A stretch of DNA of 38,036 nucleotides from Methylomonas lenta (GTDB lineage Bacteria > Pseudomonadota > Gammaproteobacteria > Methylococcales > Methylomonadaceae): positions 1 through 38,036 of the forward strand of contig NZ_LUUI01000147.1 of NCBI RefSeq assembly GCF_001644015.1, written 5' to 3'. A program made the translations under genes and the position numbers. Below, one piece after another: positions 1-13,615 of this stretch. The notes beneath the pieces are model-generated. The model was not told where the DNA came from and made no database searches. It was given only the letters and a program-made list of their open reading frames with translations. The stretch's first letter is position 1. Every line of letters begins with the position of its first letter.

Positions 1-28
1 TTCCATGCATATTCCTTAATCAAAACAC

Positions 29-721
29 ATGACTTTGCAAATCAGTCTTATAGTACCGGTACTTAACGAAGCCGAACATCTCGCCAGCAGACTAAAGACC
101 TTGCAGGAGCTACGAAATCACTGCCGAATACTGCTGGTCGATGGCGGCAGTCACGATAACAGTCCGGCTATTGCAGAACCTTTGGTGGATAAAGTCATCC
201 TCAGCTCAGCTGGTCGAGCCAGACAGATGAATATCGGTGCGCGGCAAGCCGATGCCGATGTATTGCTGTTTCTGCATGCCGACACCCAATTACCCGAAGA
301 TGCCGTTAGTTTAATCAGCCAGGCCGTCGCAGCCGGCTACCTGTGGGGGCGTTTCGATGTCAGGTTCGACTGCCCCAAACCTATCTTCAGATTAATTGCC
401 TGCATGATGAATCAACGCTCACGCCTGACCGGCATTGCCACTGGTGACCAGTGTTTATTCGTGACCCAGCAAGCCTTTGAGGCAGTGAGTGGCTTTCCGA
501 AAATTGCATTGATGGAAGATATTGCTATCAGCAGCAGGCTAAAAAAACTTGGCAAACCCTGTTGTTTAAGGGCTAAAGTTGTTACCTCGGCCAGGCGCTG
601 GCAACAATATGGCATTTTTAAAACCATGCTTTTGATGTGGCGTTTGCGGCTAGCCTATTTTCTGGGTGCTGATCCGAATGATCTGGCTAAGCGTTATTAC
701 ATAAATCCACCACAGAATTAA
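29..721 (+). CDS. Family 2 glycosyltransferase of the TIGR04283 type
   Basis: The protein is 230 aa and soluble. It has the GT-A nucleotide-sugar fold: SLIVPVLNEAEHL at the N-terminus, LLVDGGSHDNS at about residues 35-45, and the metal-binding style motif LFLHADTQLP near residue 80. ATGDQCLFV and LMEDIAISSRL follow in the acceptor half. This order is that of the TIGR04283 family, often named arsenosugar biosynthesis-associated glycosyltransferases, but the true sugar and acceptor are not known for most members. The usual TIGR04282 partner may lie just upstream, outside the window. There is no membrane segment, unlike dolichol-phosphate-mannose type synthases. The family call is firm and the substrate is open. 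It lies 84 bases before pyrG, which has its own promoter. Confidence 0.85.
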   Translation: MTLQISLIVPVLNEAEHLASRLKTLQELRNHCRILLVDGGSHDNSPAIAEPLVDKVILSSAGRARQMNIGARQADADVLLFLHADTQLPEDAVSLISQAVAAGYLWGRFDVRFDCPKPIFRLIACMMNQRSRLTGIATGDQCLFVTQQAFEAVSGFPKIALMEDIAISSRLKKLGKPCCLRAKVVTSARRWQQYGIFKTMLLMWRLRLAYFLGADPNDLAKRYYINPPQN

Positions 722-751
722 AAAGGCAATAGACGGTTAAAACTGCTAAAA

Positions 752-780
752 TTGACTTCTTTTCCGACCCCCTTTGCTAT
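752..780 (+). promoter_or_regulatory. Sigma-70 type promoter for pyrG
   Basis: TTGACT at 752-757 and TGCTAT at 775-780 are separated by exactly 17 bases and end 25 bases before the pyrG ATG. Spacing and position fit a housekeeping promoter. No experimental support is available from the sequence. Confidence 0.5.
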
Positions 781-787
781 TCGCTAA

Positions 788-3288
<2,501 letters not shown>

Positions 3289-3298
3289 AGTCATCTGA

Positions 3299-4681
<1,383 letters not shown>

Positions 4682-4688
4682 TCTAACA

Positions 4689-4834
4689 ATGTAGGCTGGG
4701 TTTACCCTTCGGGCATAAAAGCGAAGCGTAACCCAACATTTGGCTAACGTGTTGGGTTACGACTACCGAGCTCGGCAACTGCTCCATGCGTTGCCCTACC
4801 TCCTGCATACATGCAGTCGTAACCCAACCTACAT
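4689..4834. repeat. Composite palindromic (REP/MITE-like) repeat between eno and ftsB
   Basis: The outer arms ATGTAGGCTGGGTTT (4689-4703) and TAACCCAACCTACAT (4820-4834) are inverted repeats with one mismatch. Inside, the second half is closed by perfect 13-base arms GTTGGGTTACGAC (4751-4763) and GTCGTAACCCAAC (4817-4829). The first half ends in CGTAACCCAACA (4728-4739), which can also pair with TGTTGGGTTACG. The GGGTTACG/CGTAACCC core is of the kind found in dispersed non-coding palindromes of many gammaproteobacteria. No protein is encoded here. The right arm ends only 16 bases before the inferred ftsB start. Confidence 0.75.
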
Positions 4835-4850
4835 ATTTTGAGAAGCCGTC

Positions 4851-5120
4851 ATTAAATACATCACCATCCTCATCATTGCACTGATTTTGCACTTCCAATA
4901 TCGGTTGTGGATTGGTGATGCCAGCGTGTCGCAAATTAGCGCACACCGGCAGCATATCGATGAATTAAACAAAGAACTACAAGAAAAGAAAGACCGCAAT
5001 GATGCGCTTTATGCTGAAGTACTGGACTTACGTAGCGGCCTGGAAACTATTGAAGAACGTGCCCGTTACGAACTGGGCATGGTCAAGGAACACGAAACTT
5101 TCTTTCAAGTGCTTGAGTAG
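4851..5120 (+). CDS. ftsB: Cell division protein FtsB, probably starting at ATT
   Basis: FtsB is a small bitopic inner-membrane protein that forms the FtsQLB divisome complex. The reading frame after QYRLWIGD shows the FtsB coiled coil (about residues 30-65) and the conserved IEERARYELGMVKEHETFFQV tail. The first ATG/GTG/TTG codon in frame (TTG at 4887) would delete the whole transmembrane helix. The frame is open upstream to a TGA at 4839, and from ATT at 4851 it encodes Lys-Tyr then a hydrophobic run ending LHFQYRLW, aligning residue for residue with the N-terminus of E. coli FtsB. A TGAG ribosome-site candidate lies at 4839-4842. I therefore call an 89-aa protein with an ATT start. The identity is secure; the start is inference. 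It precedes ispD by 3 bases, the usual ftsB-ispD order. Confidence 0.85.
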   Translation: MKYITILIIALILHFQYRLWIGDASVSQISAHRQHIDELNKELQEKKDRNDALYAEVLDLRSGLETIEERARYELGMVKEHETFFQVLE

Positions 5121-5123
5121 CGC

Positions 5124-5819
5124 ATGAACCATACAAAAAAATGTTGGGCCGTAGTGCCCGCAGCTGGCGTCGGCAAACGCATGCAAGCCGATCGCCCCAA
5201 ACAATATCTGCCGCTGGCAGGCAAAACCGTCATCGAGCATACTTTAGCGCGATTATTGCAATCCGGTGCCTTTCAGGCCGTCGCTGTAGCGATTTCGATT
5301 GAAGACCCCTACTGGCCGGAACTGGACATTTCCCAACATCCCAACGTGATAACCGCCCCTGGCGGCAAGGAACGCGCGGATTCGGTGCTGTCTGCGCTGA
5401 AAGCCCTAGAAGGCAAAGCAGACGAAAACGACTGGGTGTTGGTACACGATGCCGCCCGCCCCTGTTTAACTACCGAAGACATTCATCTGCAAATCGACAG
5501 CTTAAAAAATGACACGGTGGGCGGGATTTTGGCATTGTCATCGCACGACACATTGAAACATGTCGATGGCAACTGCATCACTACAACTGTTGATCGCAAA
5601 CACATCTGGCGGGCGCTAACGCCACAGATGTTCAAATACGGCATGCTGCGCGACGCCTTGCAACAAACCGAAGGCAACCCGGCCATCACCGACGAAGCCA
5701 GTGCGCTGGAATTGCTAGGCTTTCAGCCCAAAATTGTCGAAGGCCGACCGGATAACATCAAAATCACTCGCCCGGAAGATCTGGCGCTAGCGCAATTTTA
5801 TATGGAGCAACAAACATGA
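5124..5819 (+). CDS. ispD: 2-C-methyl-D-erythritol 4-phosphate cytidylyltransferase
   Basis: IspD transfers CMP from CTP to methylerythritol phosphate, the third step of the non-mevalonate isoprenoid pathway. The 231-aa protein has the nucleotidyltransferase N-terminus [20 protein letters not shown] with the Gly-rich loop, Arg and Lys that bind CTP. It also has [19 protein letters not shown] and the C-terminal [18 protein letters not shown]. Length is typical (about 230 aa). It starts 3 bases after ftsB and its TGA overlaps the ispF ATG, so the three genes are probably co-translated. Confidence 0.97.
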   Translation: MNHTKKCWAVVPAAGVGKRMQADRPKQYLPLAGKTVIEHTLARLLQSGAFQAVAVAISIEDPYWPELDISQHPNVITAPGGKERADSVLSALKALEGKADENDWVLVHDAARPCLTTEDIHLQIDSLKNDTVGGILALSSHDTLKHVDGNCITTTVDRKHIWRALTPQMFKYGMLRDALQQTEGNPAITDEASALELLGFQPKIVEGRPDNIKITRPEDLALAQFYMEQQT

Positions 5820-6289
5820 TACGTATTGGACAAGGCTATGATGTACACCGTTTTAATGAAGGTGATCACATCATTCTGGGCGGCGTAAAAATTCCTTACG
5901 AAAAAGGCCTGGAAGCCCATTCCGATGGTGACGTGGTGTTACACGCCCTGGCCGACGCAATTCTAGGCGCTGCAGCACTGGGTGACATAGGCAAACACTT
6001 CCCGGATACTGATCCGGAATTCAAAGGTGCTGACAGCCGTGTTCTCCTGCGTCATGTGTATAAAATTGTGCAGGAAAAAGGCTATAAGCTGGTGAATGCT
6101 GACGTTACCATCATTGCTCAAGCGCCGAAAATGCTGCCACATATTACCGATATGCGCGCCAATATCGCCGCCGATTTGCAGGTCGACATTGACTTCATCA
6201 ACGTCAAAGCGACCACCACTGAAAAGCTGGGCTTCGAAGGTCGCAAGGAAGGCATTGCCGTGCAAGCAGCTGTGCTGATTGAGAAATAG
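5816..6289 (+). CDS. ispF: 2-C-methyl-D-erythritol 2,4-cyclodiphosphate synthase
   Basis: IspF converts CDP-methylerythritol 2-phosphate to the 2,4-cyclodiphosphate with release of CMP, two steps after IspD. The 157-aa trimeric enzyme shows the zinc ligands in GYDVHRF (Asp8, His10) and in [20 protein letters not shown] (His42), followed by [11 protein letters not shown] and the C-terminal [16 protein letters not shown]. Length fits the family. The ATG overlaps the ispD stop (ATGA), placing the paired enzymes in one transcript. Confidence 0.98.
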   Translation: MIRIGQGYDVHRFNEGDHIILGGVKIPYEKGLEAHSDGDVVLHALADAILGAAALGDIGKHFPDTDPEFKGADSRVLLRHVYKIVQEKGYKLVNADVTIIAQAPKMLPHITDMRANIAADLQVDIDFINVKATTTEKLGFEGRKEGIAVQAAVLIEK

Positions 6290-6319
6290 TTCCCCGACTC
6301 TCACAACAATAAACCTCAT

Positions 6320-7351
6320 ATGACGGATTATCAAATACCGGAATGGCCTTATGCCTACGGCGGACCTTCAGCTGTTGGCAACATCAAAGTTGAGCCTGAC
6401 GATTTCATTGTTGAAGAGCAATTGTCCTTCGACCCAGAAGGCAATGGCGAACATGTGTTTTTGTATATCGAAAAAATCGGCGAAAACACCGAATATGTCG
6501 CACGTTTAATGGCCCGTCATGCCGGCGTCAGACAGCGAGACATAGGATACGCCGGACTGAAAGACCGCCATGGTCGCACCCGACAGTGGTTTAGCATTTG
6601 GTTGCCAGGCCAGGAAGACCCCAACTGGTCGGCATTGGAATCTGATCACCTCAAAATCCTGCAAAGCATACGCCACGCGCGTAAACTCAAACGCGGCGTT
6701 TTGGCCGGTAACCGATTCAGTTTGCTGATTCGGAACTGGCAAGCCGACTTTAACATCACCGAACAACAACTTCAGCAAATCAAACACCACGGCTTCCCCA
6801 ATTACTTCGGCGAACAACGCTTTGGTCATCAAGGCCGTAATATAGAAAAAGCCTTAGCGATATTTGCCGGTGAAAAAGTCAGACGCGAACAGCGCTCGAT
6901 TTATCTATCGGCTGCACGTTCATATTTGTTTAATTTGGTACTGGCCGAACGGGTAGCATCTAAAACCTGGAATAGCGGTTTGCCCGGCGATGTATTCAAC
7001 TTAAATCACACTAACAGTCATTTTCAGACTGAAGTGTTAGATCAAACCTTACAAGACCGCTTGAGTCAGGGAGATATTCATCCTACTGGCATGTTGTGGG
7101 GGAAAGGCGACAGTGGCGTCAGCGCAGAGGTTCTCAAGCTGGAACTGGCCATTATCGCTGAACACCCATTGTTGGCTGATGGTCTTTTGAAAGAGGGACT
7201 GGAACAAGATCGCCGCACCCTTCGCGTGATCCCGGAAAATCTTTTTTGGCAATTAGAAGCTGATAAATTACGCCTGAACTTCGGCTTACCTGCCGGCAGC
7301 TACGCCACCAGTTTATTACGCGAAATAGTCAACACTGCTATAACGCAATGA
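6320..7351 (+). CDS. truD: tRNA pseudouridine(13) synthase
   Basis: TruD makes pseudouridine at position 13 of tRNA-Glu and others. The 343-aa protein contains the TruD signature GYAGLKDRHGRTRQWFS at about residues 75-90, with the catalytic Asp of the family in LKDRHG. It also has VEPDDFIVEEQL near the N-terminus, KRGVLAGNRF, and PNYFGEQRFG, where the insertion domain begins. Length matches E. coli TruD (349 aa). It sits 30 bases after ispF, a common order; the usual following surE and pcm genes are absent, and trmL is convergent instead. Confidence 0.95.
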   Translation: MTDYQIPEWPYAYGGPSAVGNIKVEPDDFIVEEQLSFDPEGNGEHVFLYIEKIGENTEYVARLMARHAGVRQRDIGYAGLKDRHGRTRQWFSIWLPGQEDPNWSALESDHLKILQSIRHARKLKRGVLAGNRFSLLIRNWQADFNITEQQLQQIKHHGFPNYFGEQRFGHQGRNIEKALAIFAGEKVRREQRSIYLSAARSYLFNLVLAERVASKTWNSGLPGDVFNLNHTNSHFQTEVLDQTLQDRLSQGDIHPTGMLWGKGDSGVSAEVLKLELAIIAEHPLLADGLLKEGLEQDRRTLRVIPENLFWQLEADKLRLNFGLPAGSYATSLLREIVNTAITQ

Positions 7352-7358
7352 CTATCTG

Positions 7359-7377
7359 GACTAGGGAAACCTTAGTC
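7359..7377. terminator. Short hairpin between convergent truD and trmL
   Basis: GACTAGGG (7359-7366) and CCTTAGTC (7370-7377) form an 8-bp stem with one G-T wobble and an AAA loop. It lies in the 25-base gap between convergent stops, where a bidirectional terminator is expected. There is no clear T-run, so it would be weak or factor-assisted. Confidence 0.4.
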
Positions 7378-7847
7378 TAATGATTATAAGCGCCGTTAAA
7401 ACCCAATTGTTTCCAGGCCTCGTAAAGCACGATAGAGACTGTATTCGATAGATTAAGGCTGCGGCTTTCCTGACGCATAGGTAAATATAATTTCATTGCC
7501 TCTGGATGTTGCTTAAGAAAGTCGGCCGGCAAGCCGCGCGATTCCGGGCCAAACAACAAGGCATCACCGGATTGAAACTGGACTTTGCTGTAACTAACCC
7601 TTCCTTTGGTGGTTAAAGCGAATAATCGATTAGGATTCGCGTGCTGGATATAATCATCCAGCGTCGCATATTGTTTCAGACTAACCCATTCGTGGTAATC
7701 CAAACCCGCGCGGCGTAAACGTTTATCGTCCAACTCAAAGCCCAGCGGCTGAATCAAATGTAACTGTGCACCAGTATTGGCGCACAGTCTTATTATATTG
7801 CCTGTATTCGCTGGAATCTCGGGTTCGAATAAGACAATATCCAGCAT
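7377..7847 (-). CDS. trmL: tRNA (cytidine(34)-2'-O)-methyltransferase
   Basis: This 156-aa SPOUT-class enzyme methylates the 2'-hydroxyl of the wobble base in tRNA-Leu isoacceptors using S-adenosylmethionine. It has the N-terminal [20 protein letters not shown] motif, then [11 protein letters not shown] (motif 2) and the knotted C-terminal [21 protein letters not shown] (motif 3) that forms the cofactor pocket and dimer interface. Length equals the YibK/TrmL family (about 155 aa). Only 3 bases separate it from glgP upstream, so it is probably expressed from the glgP transcript. Confidence 0.95.
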   Translation of the reverse strand: MLDIVLFEPEIPANTGNIIRLCANTGAQLHLIQPLGFELDDKRLRRAGLDYHEWVSLKQYATLDDYIQHANPNRLFALTTKGRVSYSKVQFQSGDALLFGPESRGLPADFLKQHPEAMKLYLPMRQESRSLNLSNTVSIVLYEAWKQLGFNGAYNH

Positions 7848-7850
7848 GGA

Positions 7851-10355
7851 TTATTTACTAGCCACGTCAACAGGAGTCAGTTTCCATATCTCGCGATTGT
7901 AATCTGAAATAGTCCGATCGGTGGAGAACTTGCCGCTGGCAGCCGTGTTGAGTATGCTCATTCTGGTCCAGTTTTCCTGGTCTCTCCAGGCCTCATCCAC
8001 CCGTTTTTGTGCATCCACATAACTACGAAAATCGGCAATCGTCATCCAGGGGTCATGCTGACTTTTCATGGCCCCAATGACATCATCAAAAATACCCTGT
8101 TCAAACTGGCTAAAATGACCACATTCCAACAAATGCAATACACCTTGCAAATCAGCATCCTGGTCGATATAAGTTTGCGGGTTGTAGTGAGGCCGCAGGG
8201 CTTCCACTTCTTGTTCAGTTAAGCCAAACAAGAAAAAGTTTTCTTCACCGACTTCCTCACGAATCTCTATATTGGCACCATCCAAAGTACCGATGGTTAA
8301 GGAACCGTTCATCATAAACTTCATGTTACCGGTACCTGAGGCTTCTTTGCCCGCAGTCGAAATTTGCTCGGACAAATCCGCACCTGGGCAGATTTTTTCC
8401 ATCGCCGAAACTCGGTAATTAGGCAGAAAAACCAGCTTGAGCTTTTCGCCGACTTCAGGATCGTTATTAATGACGCTAGCGACATTATTAATCAATTTAA
8501 TGATTTTCTTCGCCATCACATAACCTGGTGCCGCTTTGCCACCGATCAACACACAGCGATCCACCCAGTTTTTGGTATCCCCGCGTTTGATGCGGTCATA
8601 AAGATGGATGACATGTAAAACATTCAGCATTTGCCTTTTGTACTCATGAATCCGCTTAACCTGTACATCAAACAATGCATTTACATTGATATCGATTTCC
8701 AGTTCTGCTTTTTTAAAATCCACCAAACGTTGCTTGCTGTCCTGATTCAGATCACGCCATATTTTTCTAAATGCCGCATCTTCCGCATAAGGCTTGAGTT
8801 TGGCTAATTGTGATAAATCCGTGATCCAGTCGTCACCGATAGTCTTGGTAATCAGTTCTGCCAATTCAGGATTACAGCCTGCCAACCAACGTCTTGGCGT
8901 AACACCGTTGGTTTTATTATTGAATTTTTGCGGCCACAGCTCATAAAAATCCTTGAACAGGCCTTCTTGCAATAATTTTGAATGCAACTCAGCAACGCCA
9001 TTGACCGAATAACTGCCGACGATGGCCAAATAAGCCATGCGGACTTGTTTTTCATGGCCTTCCTCGATGATTGACATTCTCCCTAGACGATCACTATCTC
9101 CCGGCCAGTGCGCTGAGACTTCTGCCATGAAATGCGCGTTAATTTCGAAAATGATTTCCATCAAGCGCGGCAACAAATTCTGCATCAAGTTTACCGACCA
9201 TCTTTCCAGTGCTTCCGGCAACAGGGTATGGTTGGTGTACGCCATGGTACTACGAGCAATATTCCAGGCTTCATTCCATGTCAAACCATGAATATCCATC
9301 AATAAACGCATCAATTCAGCAACGGCAATACTTGGATGCGTGTCGTTTAACTGGAAACAGTTTTTCTCGGCAAATTTGGAAAAATTCCTGCCGTGACGAC
9401 CAACCCAGTTGGCAATAACGTCTTGTAAACTGGCCGAGGCCAATAAATATTGCTGCTGTAGACGCAAAGCTTTGCCATTTTCGTTGGCATCGTTTGGATA
9501 TAACACCATGGTGATATTTTCAGCGGTGTTCTTTTGCGCAACGGATTCCGCATAATCGCCGGCATTGAACTCTTGCAGATTGAATTCTTCTGTGGCAGTC
9601 GCCTTCCATAATCGCAAGGTATTAACCGTGCCGTTTTTAAAACCAGGCACCGGTGTATCGTAAGGCATGGCTAACACATCACGGGTCTCTATCCAGCTAG
9701 TGCGCTTGTTGCCATATTCATCAACATGTGATTGTGTGCGGCCACCAAATTTAACCCGGGTCATGTATTCCGGACGCTCAATCTCCCAGACATTTCCGTT
9801 GCGTAGCCAGTGATCGGGCTTTTCTACCTGTTCGCCATTAATGATTTCCTGGGCGAACATGCCATATTCATAGCGCAAACCATAGCCGGTTACCGGCAAC
9901 TGCAAAGTGGCGCAACTGTCAATGAAACAAGCCGCCAGCCTACCCAAACCACCATTACCCAAACCTGCATCAGGTTCGCTTTCCATCAGTTCTTCGGCTT
10001 CCAGCCCCATATCGTACAGGGCTTTGTTGACAGCATCATCCAAACCCAGGTTAAGCATGGCATTGCTTAACGAGCGGCCCATCAAAAATTCCATCGATAG
10101 ATAGTAGGCTTTTTTACAGTCTTCATCGCGATAGACGTTATAGGTTTTTTTCCAGCGCTCGACTAATCGATCACTGATGACCAGTGACAAAGCTTCATAG
10201 GCGTAATGGGGTGATCGGCAGTTCTCATCCCGACCTAAACGATTACTGTAATAGTGTTTAAAATCGGCAGTAATGCTTTTTTTTTCCATCCCCAACTTGG
10301 GCAGTTTGGTAATGTCGGATTTGGGATTACTTTTTCGGAAGACTTTATGTGGCAT
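7851..10355 (-). CDS. glgP: Glycogen/starch (alpha-glucan) phosphorylase
   Basis: The 834-aa enzyme releases glucose-1-phosphate from the non-reducing ends of glycogen using phosphate and pyridoxal phosphate. Family hallmarks are YYLSMEFLMGRSLSNAMLN near residue 75, GNGGLGRLAACF, NDTHPSIAVAELMR, NKTNGVTPRRWL, FDVQVKRIHEYKRQ, and the PLP-binding segment EASGTGNMKFMMNGSLTIGT with the Schiff-base Lys at about residue 678. The length is typical. The ATG at 10355 has an AAAGG ribosome site; the first 25 residues are a basic extension, and a downstream Met23 would be a less likely start. It indicates glycogen storage, common in methanotrophs. No other glg gene is in the window. Confidence 0.97.
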   Translation of the reverse strand: MPHKVFRKSNPKSDITKLPKLGMEKKSITADFKHYYSNRLGRDENCRSPHYAYEALSLVISDRLVERWKKTYNVYRDEDCKKAYYLSMEFLMGRSLSNAMLNLGLDDAVNKALYDMGLEAEELMESEPDAGLGNGGLGRLAACFIDSCATLQLPVTGYGLRYEYGMFAQEIINGEQVEKPDHWLRNGNVWEIERPEYMTRVKFGGRTQSHVDEYGNKRTSWIETRDVLAMPYDTPVPGFKNGTVNTLRLWKATATEEFNLQEFNAGDYAESVAQKNTAENITMVLYPNDANENGKALRLQQQYLLASASLQDVIANWVGRHGRNFSKFAEKNCFQLNDTHPSIAVAELMRLLMDIHGLTWNEAWNIARSTMAYTNHTLLPEALERWSVNLMQNLLPRLMEIIFEINAHFMAEVSAHWPGDSDRLGRMSIIEEGHEKQVRMAYLAIVGSYSVNGVAELHSKLLQEGLFKDFYELWPQKFNNKTNGVTPRRWLAGCNPELAELITKTIGDDWITDLSQLAKLKPYAEDAAFRKIWRDLNQDSKQRLVDFKKAELEIDINVNALFDVQVKRIHEYKRQMLNVLHVIHLYDRIKRGDTKNWVDRCVLIGGKAAPGYVMAKKIIKLINNVASVINNDPEVGEKLKLVFLPNYRVSAMEKICPGADLSEQISTAGKEASGTGNMKFMMNGSLTIGTLDGANIEIREEVGEENFFLFGLTEQEVEALRPHYNPQTYIDQDADLQGVLHLLECGHFSQFEQGIFDDVIGAMKSQHDPWMTIADFRSYVDAQKRVDEAWRDQENWTRMSILNTAASGKFSTDRTISDYNREIWKLTPVDVASK

Positions 10356-10417
10356 CGTTTTACCTTTCTAGGCTGTGGATATTGGAATTTTGGTAACCAA
10401 CTATCTATACAAACGAT

Positions 10418-10450
10418 AGGTTAGTGAGTCTATAACCGCTCAACTAACCT
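10418..10450 (-). terminator. Possible terminator hairpin after secA
   Basis: AGGTTAGT (10418-10425) and ACTAACCT (10443-10450) are perfect 8-base inverted repeats about 30 bases beyond the secA stop, extendable by three pairs past a bulge. No strong T-run follows on the minus strand, so it may instead be a regulatory hairpin in the glgP upstream region. Confidence 0.35.
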
Positions 10451-10479
10451 GCCGCCCGCTGCAAATTTTGCCAAAGTTA

Positions 10480-13230
10480 TCAGCTCAATTTGCCGTGACA
10501 CTGTTTATATTTTTTTCCTGATCCGCAAGGACAAGCATCATTACGACCAACCTTATGGCCTTCTCTGGTAAAAGGCTGCTCTTTATTGAGTGGATCTCCA
10601 GCAGGGAGCTCTGACTCGGCTTCTTGTTGTTCCGCCTCAAACGCGGAATGCGCTTCAGCATGTTCGTAATGCATCTCTATCGGCGCCTGACGTTGCTCGT
10701 CTATGGCTTGCACATCTTCTTCGCGGGTAACCTGCACCTTAGCCAGTATCGTTACCACTTCCTGTTTGATGTGAGTCAAAAGATTATTGAACATCTCAAA
10801 AGCTTCGCGCTTGTATTCCTGCTTGGGATCTTTTTGACCATAACCACGTAAGTGTATACCCTGACGCAGTTGATCCATTGCGGCTAAATGCTCTTTCCAA
10901 CCATTATCCAGTACTTGTAGCATGACAGATTTTTCGAAATGCCTGATGACATCGACGCCAATAGAAACCGCTTTGCCATCAGCCTCCTGTTCGGCTTTTT
11001 CGATAATCAATTGTCGCAATTTAGGTTCATTCAACGTGCGATCCTGATCCAGTATCTCGGCGATCGGTATCTGCAGATTTAATTCCTCCTGTAGATAGAA
11101 CTCAAGCCCCTGGATATCCCATTGTTCTTCCATCGTTTTGGGTGGAATGAACCGAGTAATAGCATCGTTGATGACATCGACACGAATCGCCGAAATGATG
11201 TCGTTAATTTCTTCAGCCGCCATCAATTCGTTACGCTGCGAATAAACCACTTTACGTTGATCGTTGGCAACATCGTCGTAGGCCAGGATTTCTTTACGAA
11301 TATCAAAGTTACGGCCTTCGACCTTACGCTGCGCGCTTTCGATAGAACGTGTTACCCAGGGATGCTCAATAGCCTCACCTTCTTCCATGCCCAGCTTTTG
11401 CATCAAGCCAGCCACACGCTCGGAAGCAAATATCCGCATCAAATCATCTTGTAACGACAAATAAAAACGTGATGAACCCGGATCACCTTGACGACCGGAA
11501 CGACCTCTCAGCTGATTATCGATCCGGCGCGACTCATGTCGCTCGGAACCAATAACATGCAGACCGCCACTCTCCAGTACTTTTTGATGTCTATCCAACC
11601 AGGCACCACGAGCTCGTTCTTTGTCTGCATCACTAACATCTTCACCCAGTGCAGCCAATTCAGCCGATAAATTGCCACCCAACACGATATCGGTACCGCG
11701 ACCCGCCATATTGGTGGCAATAGTCACTGCGCCCGGCATACCGGCATTTTCCACGATATGTGCTTCTCGCTCGTGTTGTTTGGCATTCAAGACTTCGTGC
11801 GGAATATTTTGCTGGGCCAATAATGCGGCAATTAATTCTGATTTTTCAATGGAGGTGGTTCCCACCAACACCGGCTGACCACGTTTGTAGCAATCTTTAA
11901 TATCTTCGACGACGGCTTTGTTTTTTTCCTCTGTGGTTAGATAAACCAGGTCACCCATATCTTTACGAATCATCGGCCGGTGTGTAGGTATCACCACCAC
12001 TTCCAATCCATAGATTTTGTTCAACTCGAAGGCTTCAGTATCGGCAGTACCCGTCATACCGGACAATTTTTGGTACAAACGGAAATAGTTCTGAAAGGTG
12101 ATAGAGGCCAGAGTCTGGTTCTCATTTTGAATGGTCACCCCTTCTTTGGCTTCAATCGCCTGATGCAAACCTTCGGACCAGCGCCGCCCGGTCATCATCC
12201 GACCAGTAAATTCATCGACAATGATGATTTGGTCGTTTCTGACCACGTAATCAACATCTTTCTGGAACAACACATGTCCACGCAAAGAAGCATTTAAATA
12301 ATGCATCAGGCGAATATTGGCTGGATCGTAAAGAGTAGAACCTTCTTCGATCAAGTCATGCTCAACCAATAATTGTTCGACTTTCTCGTAACCGGACTCG
12401 GTTAAATGCACTTGGCGGGATTTTTCGTCAACGAAATAATCGCCCGGCATTTGATCCTGATTTTCCGGATCATCAGCTTTTTCCTGGCGAATCAGATGTG
12501 GAATGACTTGATTGGTTCTTAGATAAACTTCGGTACTGCCATCAGCCTGACCGGAAATAATCAACGGCGTTCTGGCTTCGTCAATCAAGATGGAGTCCAC
12601 CTCATCGATAATGCCGAAAAACAAATCGCGTTGTACTTTCTGCTCCAGGCTAAACGCCATATTGTCGCGCAGATAATCAAAACCAAATTCGTTATTGGTA
12701 CCATAGGTAATATCAGCAGCATAAGCTTCTTTCCGCTCATCATGCCCCAGATCACTAACAATAACGCCGGTAGTCAAACCTAAAAACCCGTAGAGCTGGC
12801 CCATATTTTCCGCATCGCGGCGAGCCAGATAGTCATTGACGGTGACCACATGCACGCCGCGACCAGGCAAAGCATTTAAATATGCCGCTAGCGTCGCCAT
12901 CAGGGTTTTACCTTCACCGGTTTTCATTTCAGCGATTTTGCCGCTATGAAGCACCATACCGCCAATCAATTGCACATCAAAATGGCGTAAACCGTAAACA
13001 CGTGTGGAACCTTCACGCACGAGTGCGAAGGCTTCAGGGATCAGATTGTCGAGTTTTTCACCCTCAGCTAAGCGATCACGAAACTCCTGAGTTTTGGCTT
13101 TTAAGGCCGCATCCGACAGCTTTTCATATTCTGCGGCCAAGGCATTGACTTTTTTGACCAGCTTGCTTTTTCTCTTGATCAGCCTATCGTTACGGCTACC
13201 AACTACCAATTTAACCAGCTTACCCAGCAT
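10480..13230 (-). CDS. secA: Preprotein translocase ATPase SecA
   Basis: SecA is the ATPase motor that drives proteins through SecYEG at the inner membrane. The 916-aa protein has Walker A in MKTGEGKTL near residue 105, the DEAD-type Walker B in [17 protein letters not shown], helicase motifs [10 protein letters not shown] and [20 protein letters not shown], the helical scaffold/wing region, and a C-terminal zinc-binding SecB-interaction motif [14 protein letters not shown]. Length agrees with E. coli SecA (901 aa). The ATG has a GGAAG ribosome site. It is not next to secM or mutT here; its own promoter is likely in the 468-base gap upstream. Confidence 0.98.
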   Translation of the reverse strand: MLGKLVKLVVGSRNDRLIKRKSKLVKKVNALAAEYEKLSDAALKAKTQEFRDRLAEGEKLDNLIPEAFALVREGSTRVYGLRHFDVQLIGGMVLHSGKIAEMKTGEGKTLMATLAAYLNALPGRGVHVVTVNDYLARRDAENMGQLYGFLGLTTGVIVSDLGHDERKEAYAADITYGTNNEFGFDYLRDNMAFSLEQKVQRDLFFGIIDEVDSILIDEARTPLIISGQADGSTEVYLRTNQVIPHLIRQEKADDPENQDQMPGDYFVDEKSRQVHLTESGYEKVEQLLVEHDLIEEGSTLYDPANIRLMHYLNASLRGHVLFQKDVDYVVRNDQIIIVDEFTGRMMTGRRWSEGLHQAIEAKEGVTIQNENQTLASITFQNYFRLYQKLSGMTGTADTEAFELNKIYGLEVVVIPTHRPMIRKDMGDLVYLTTEEKNKAVVEDIKDCYKRGQPVLVGTTSIEKSELIAALLAQQNIPHEVLNAKQHEREAHIVENAGMPGAVTIATNMAGRGTDIVLGGNLSAELAALGEDVSDADKERARGAWLDRHQKVLESGGLHVIGSERHESRRIDNQLRGRSGRQGDPGSSRFYLSLQDDLMRIFASERVAGLMQKLGMEEGEAIEHPWVTRSIESAQRKVEGRNFDIRKEILAYDDVANDQRKVVYSQRNELMAAEEINDIISAIRVDVINDAITRFIPPKTMEEQWDIQGLEFYLQEELNLQIPIAEILDQDRTLNEPKLRQLIIEKAEQEADGKAVSIGVDVIRHFEKSVMLQVLDNGWKEHLAAMDQLRQGIHLRGYGQKDPKQEYKREAFEMFNNLLTHIKQEVVTILAKVQVTREEDVQAIDEQRQAPIEMHYEHAEAHSAFEAEQQEAESELPAGDPLNKEQPFTREGHKVGRNDACPCGSGKKYKQCHGKLS

Positions 13231-13266
13231 GATACTTCCAGTGTGTGAGTGAATTCAAAGCGGGCA

Positions 13267-13272
13267 ATTATA
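13267..13272 (-). promoter_or_regulatory. -10 box of the secA promoter
   Basis: Read on the minus strand the hexamer is TATAAT, ending 36 bases before the secA ATG. The sequence 17 bases further upstream (GGCGAT) is a poor -35, so only the -10 element is convincing. Confidence 0.35.
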
Positions 13273-13587
13273 AACCCTATAACGCCTTCATCGCCAGAAA
13301 ACAACCTATGCAATCAGTGAAATAGCTCTTCCCCCCCTTAAAAACAAACTAATACAATCAAGCTTCAGCCGCGAATTTCATTGGATTAATATAAATTATT
13401 GAGACACACATACCATCGCAGAAATGACTGATATTTCTGTTAAAGCATGCGCATGCAGGCATACTGCACTGCTAGTTATTCAAAATAAACCTGGCAAAAC
13501 ACTGAATTTTAGACTGCAACCCTACTAATTCCCCTAATCTAAAACCATAAGAGTTCGTTTGACAATTGCACCCGGCATGCTTTGACA

Positions 13588-13615
13588 TAGACACTCCTAG
13601 TCATAGGCGTATAAT
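13588..13615 (+). promoter_or_regulatory. Promoter for trkA
   Basis: TAGACA (13588-13593) and a perfect TATAAT (13610-13615) are 16 bases apart, giving a leader of about 77 bases before the trkA ATG. The better -35 hexamer TTGACA at 13582-13587 would need an excessive 22-base spacer. The spacer holds the inverted repeat CCTA-GTCA-TAGG (13596-13607), a possible operator. Confidence 0.5.

Noticed and set aside
1-28. Tail of an upstream gene ending at TAA 17-19
   Set aside because: Only about five codons are visible, too few to support a call.
4683-4955. Minus-strand open frame across the eno-ftsB gap
   Set aside because: It is made of the palindromic repeat and the antisense of ftsB; Cys/Val-rich translation without any family likeness.
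13582-13615. TTGACA with TATAAT as a perfect promoter
   Set aside because: The spacer is 22 bases, too long for sigma-70; TAGACA six bases downstream gives a 16-base spacer instead.
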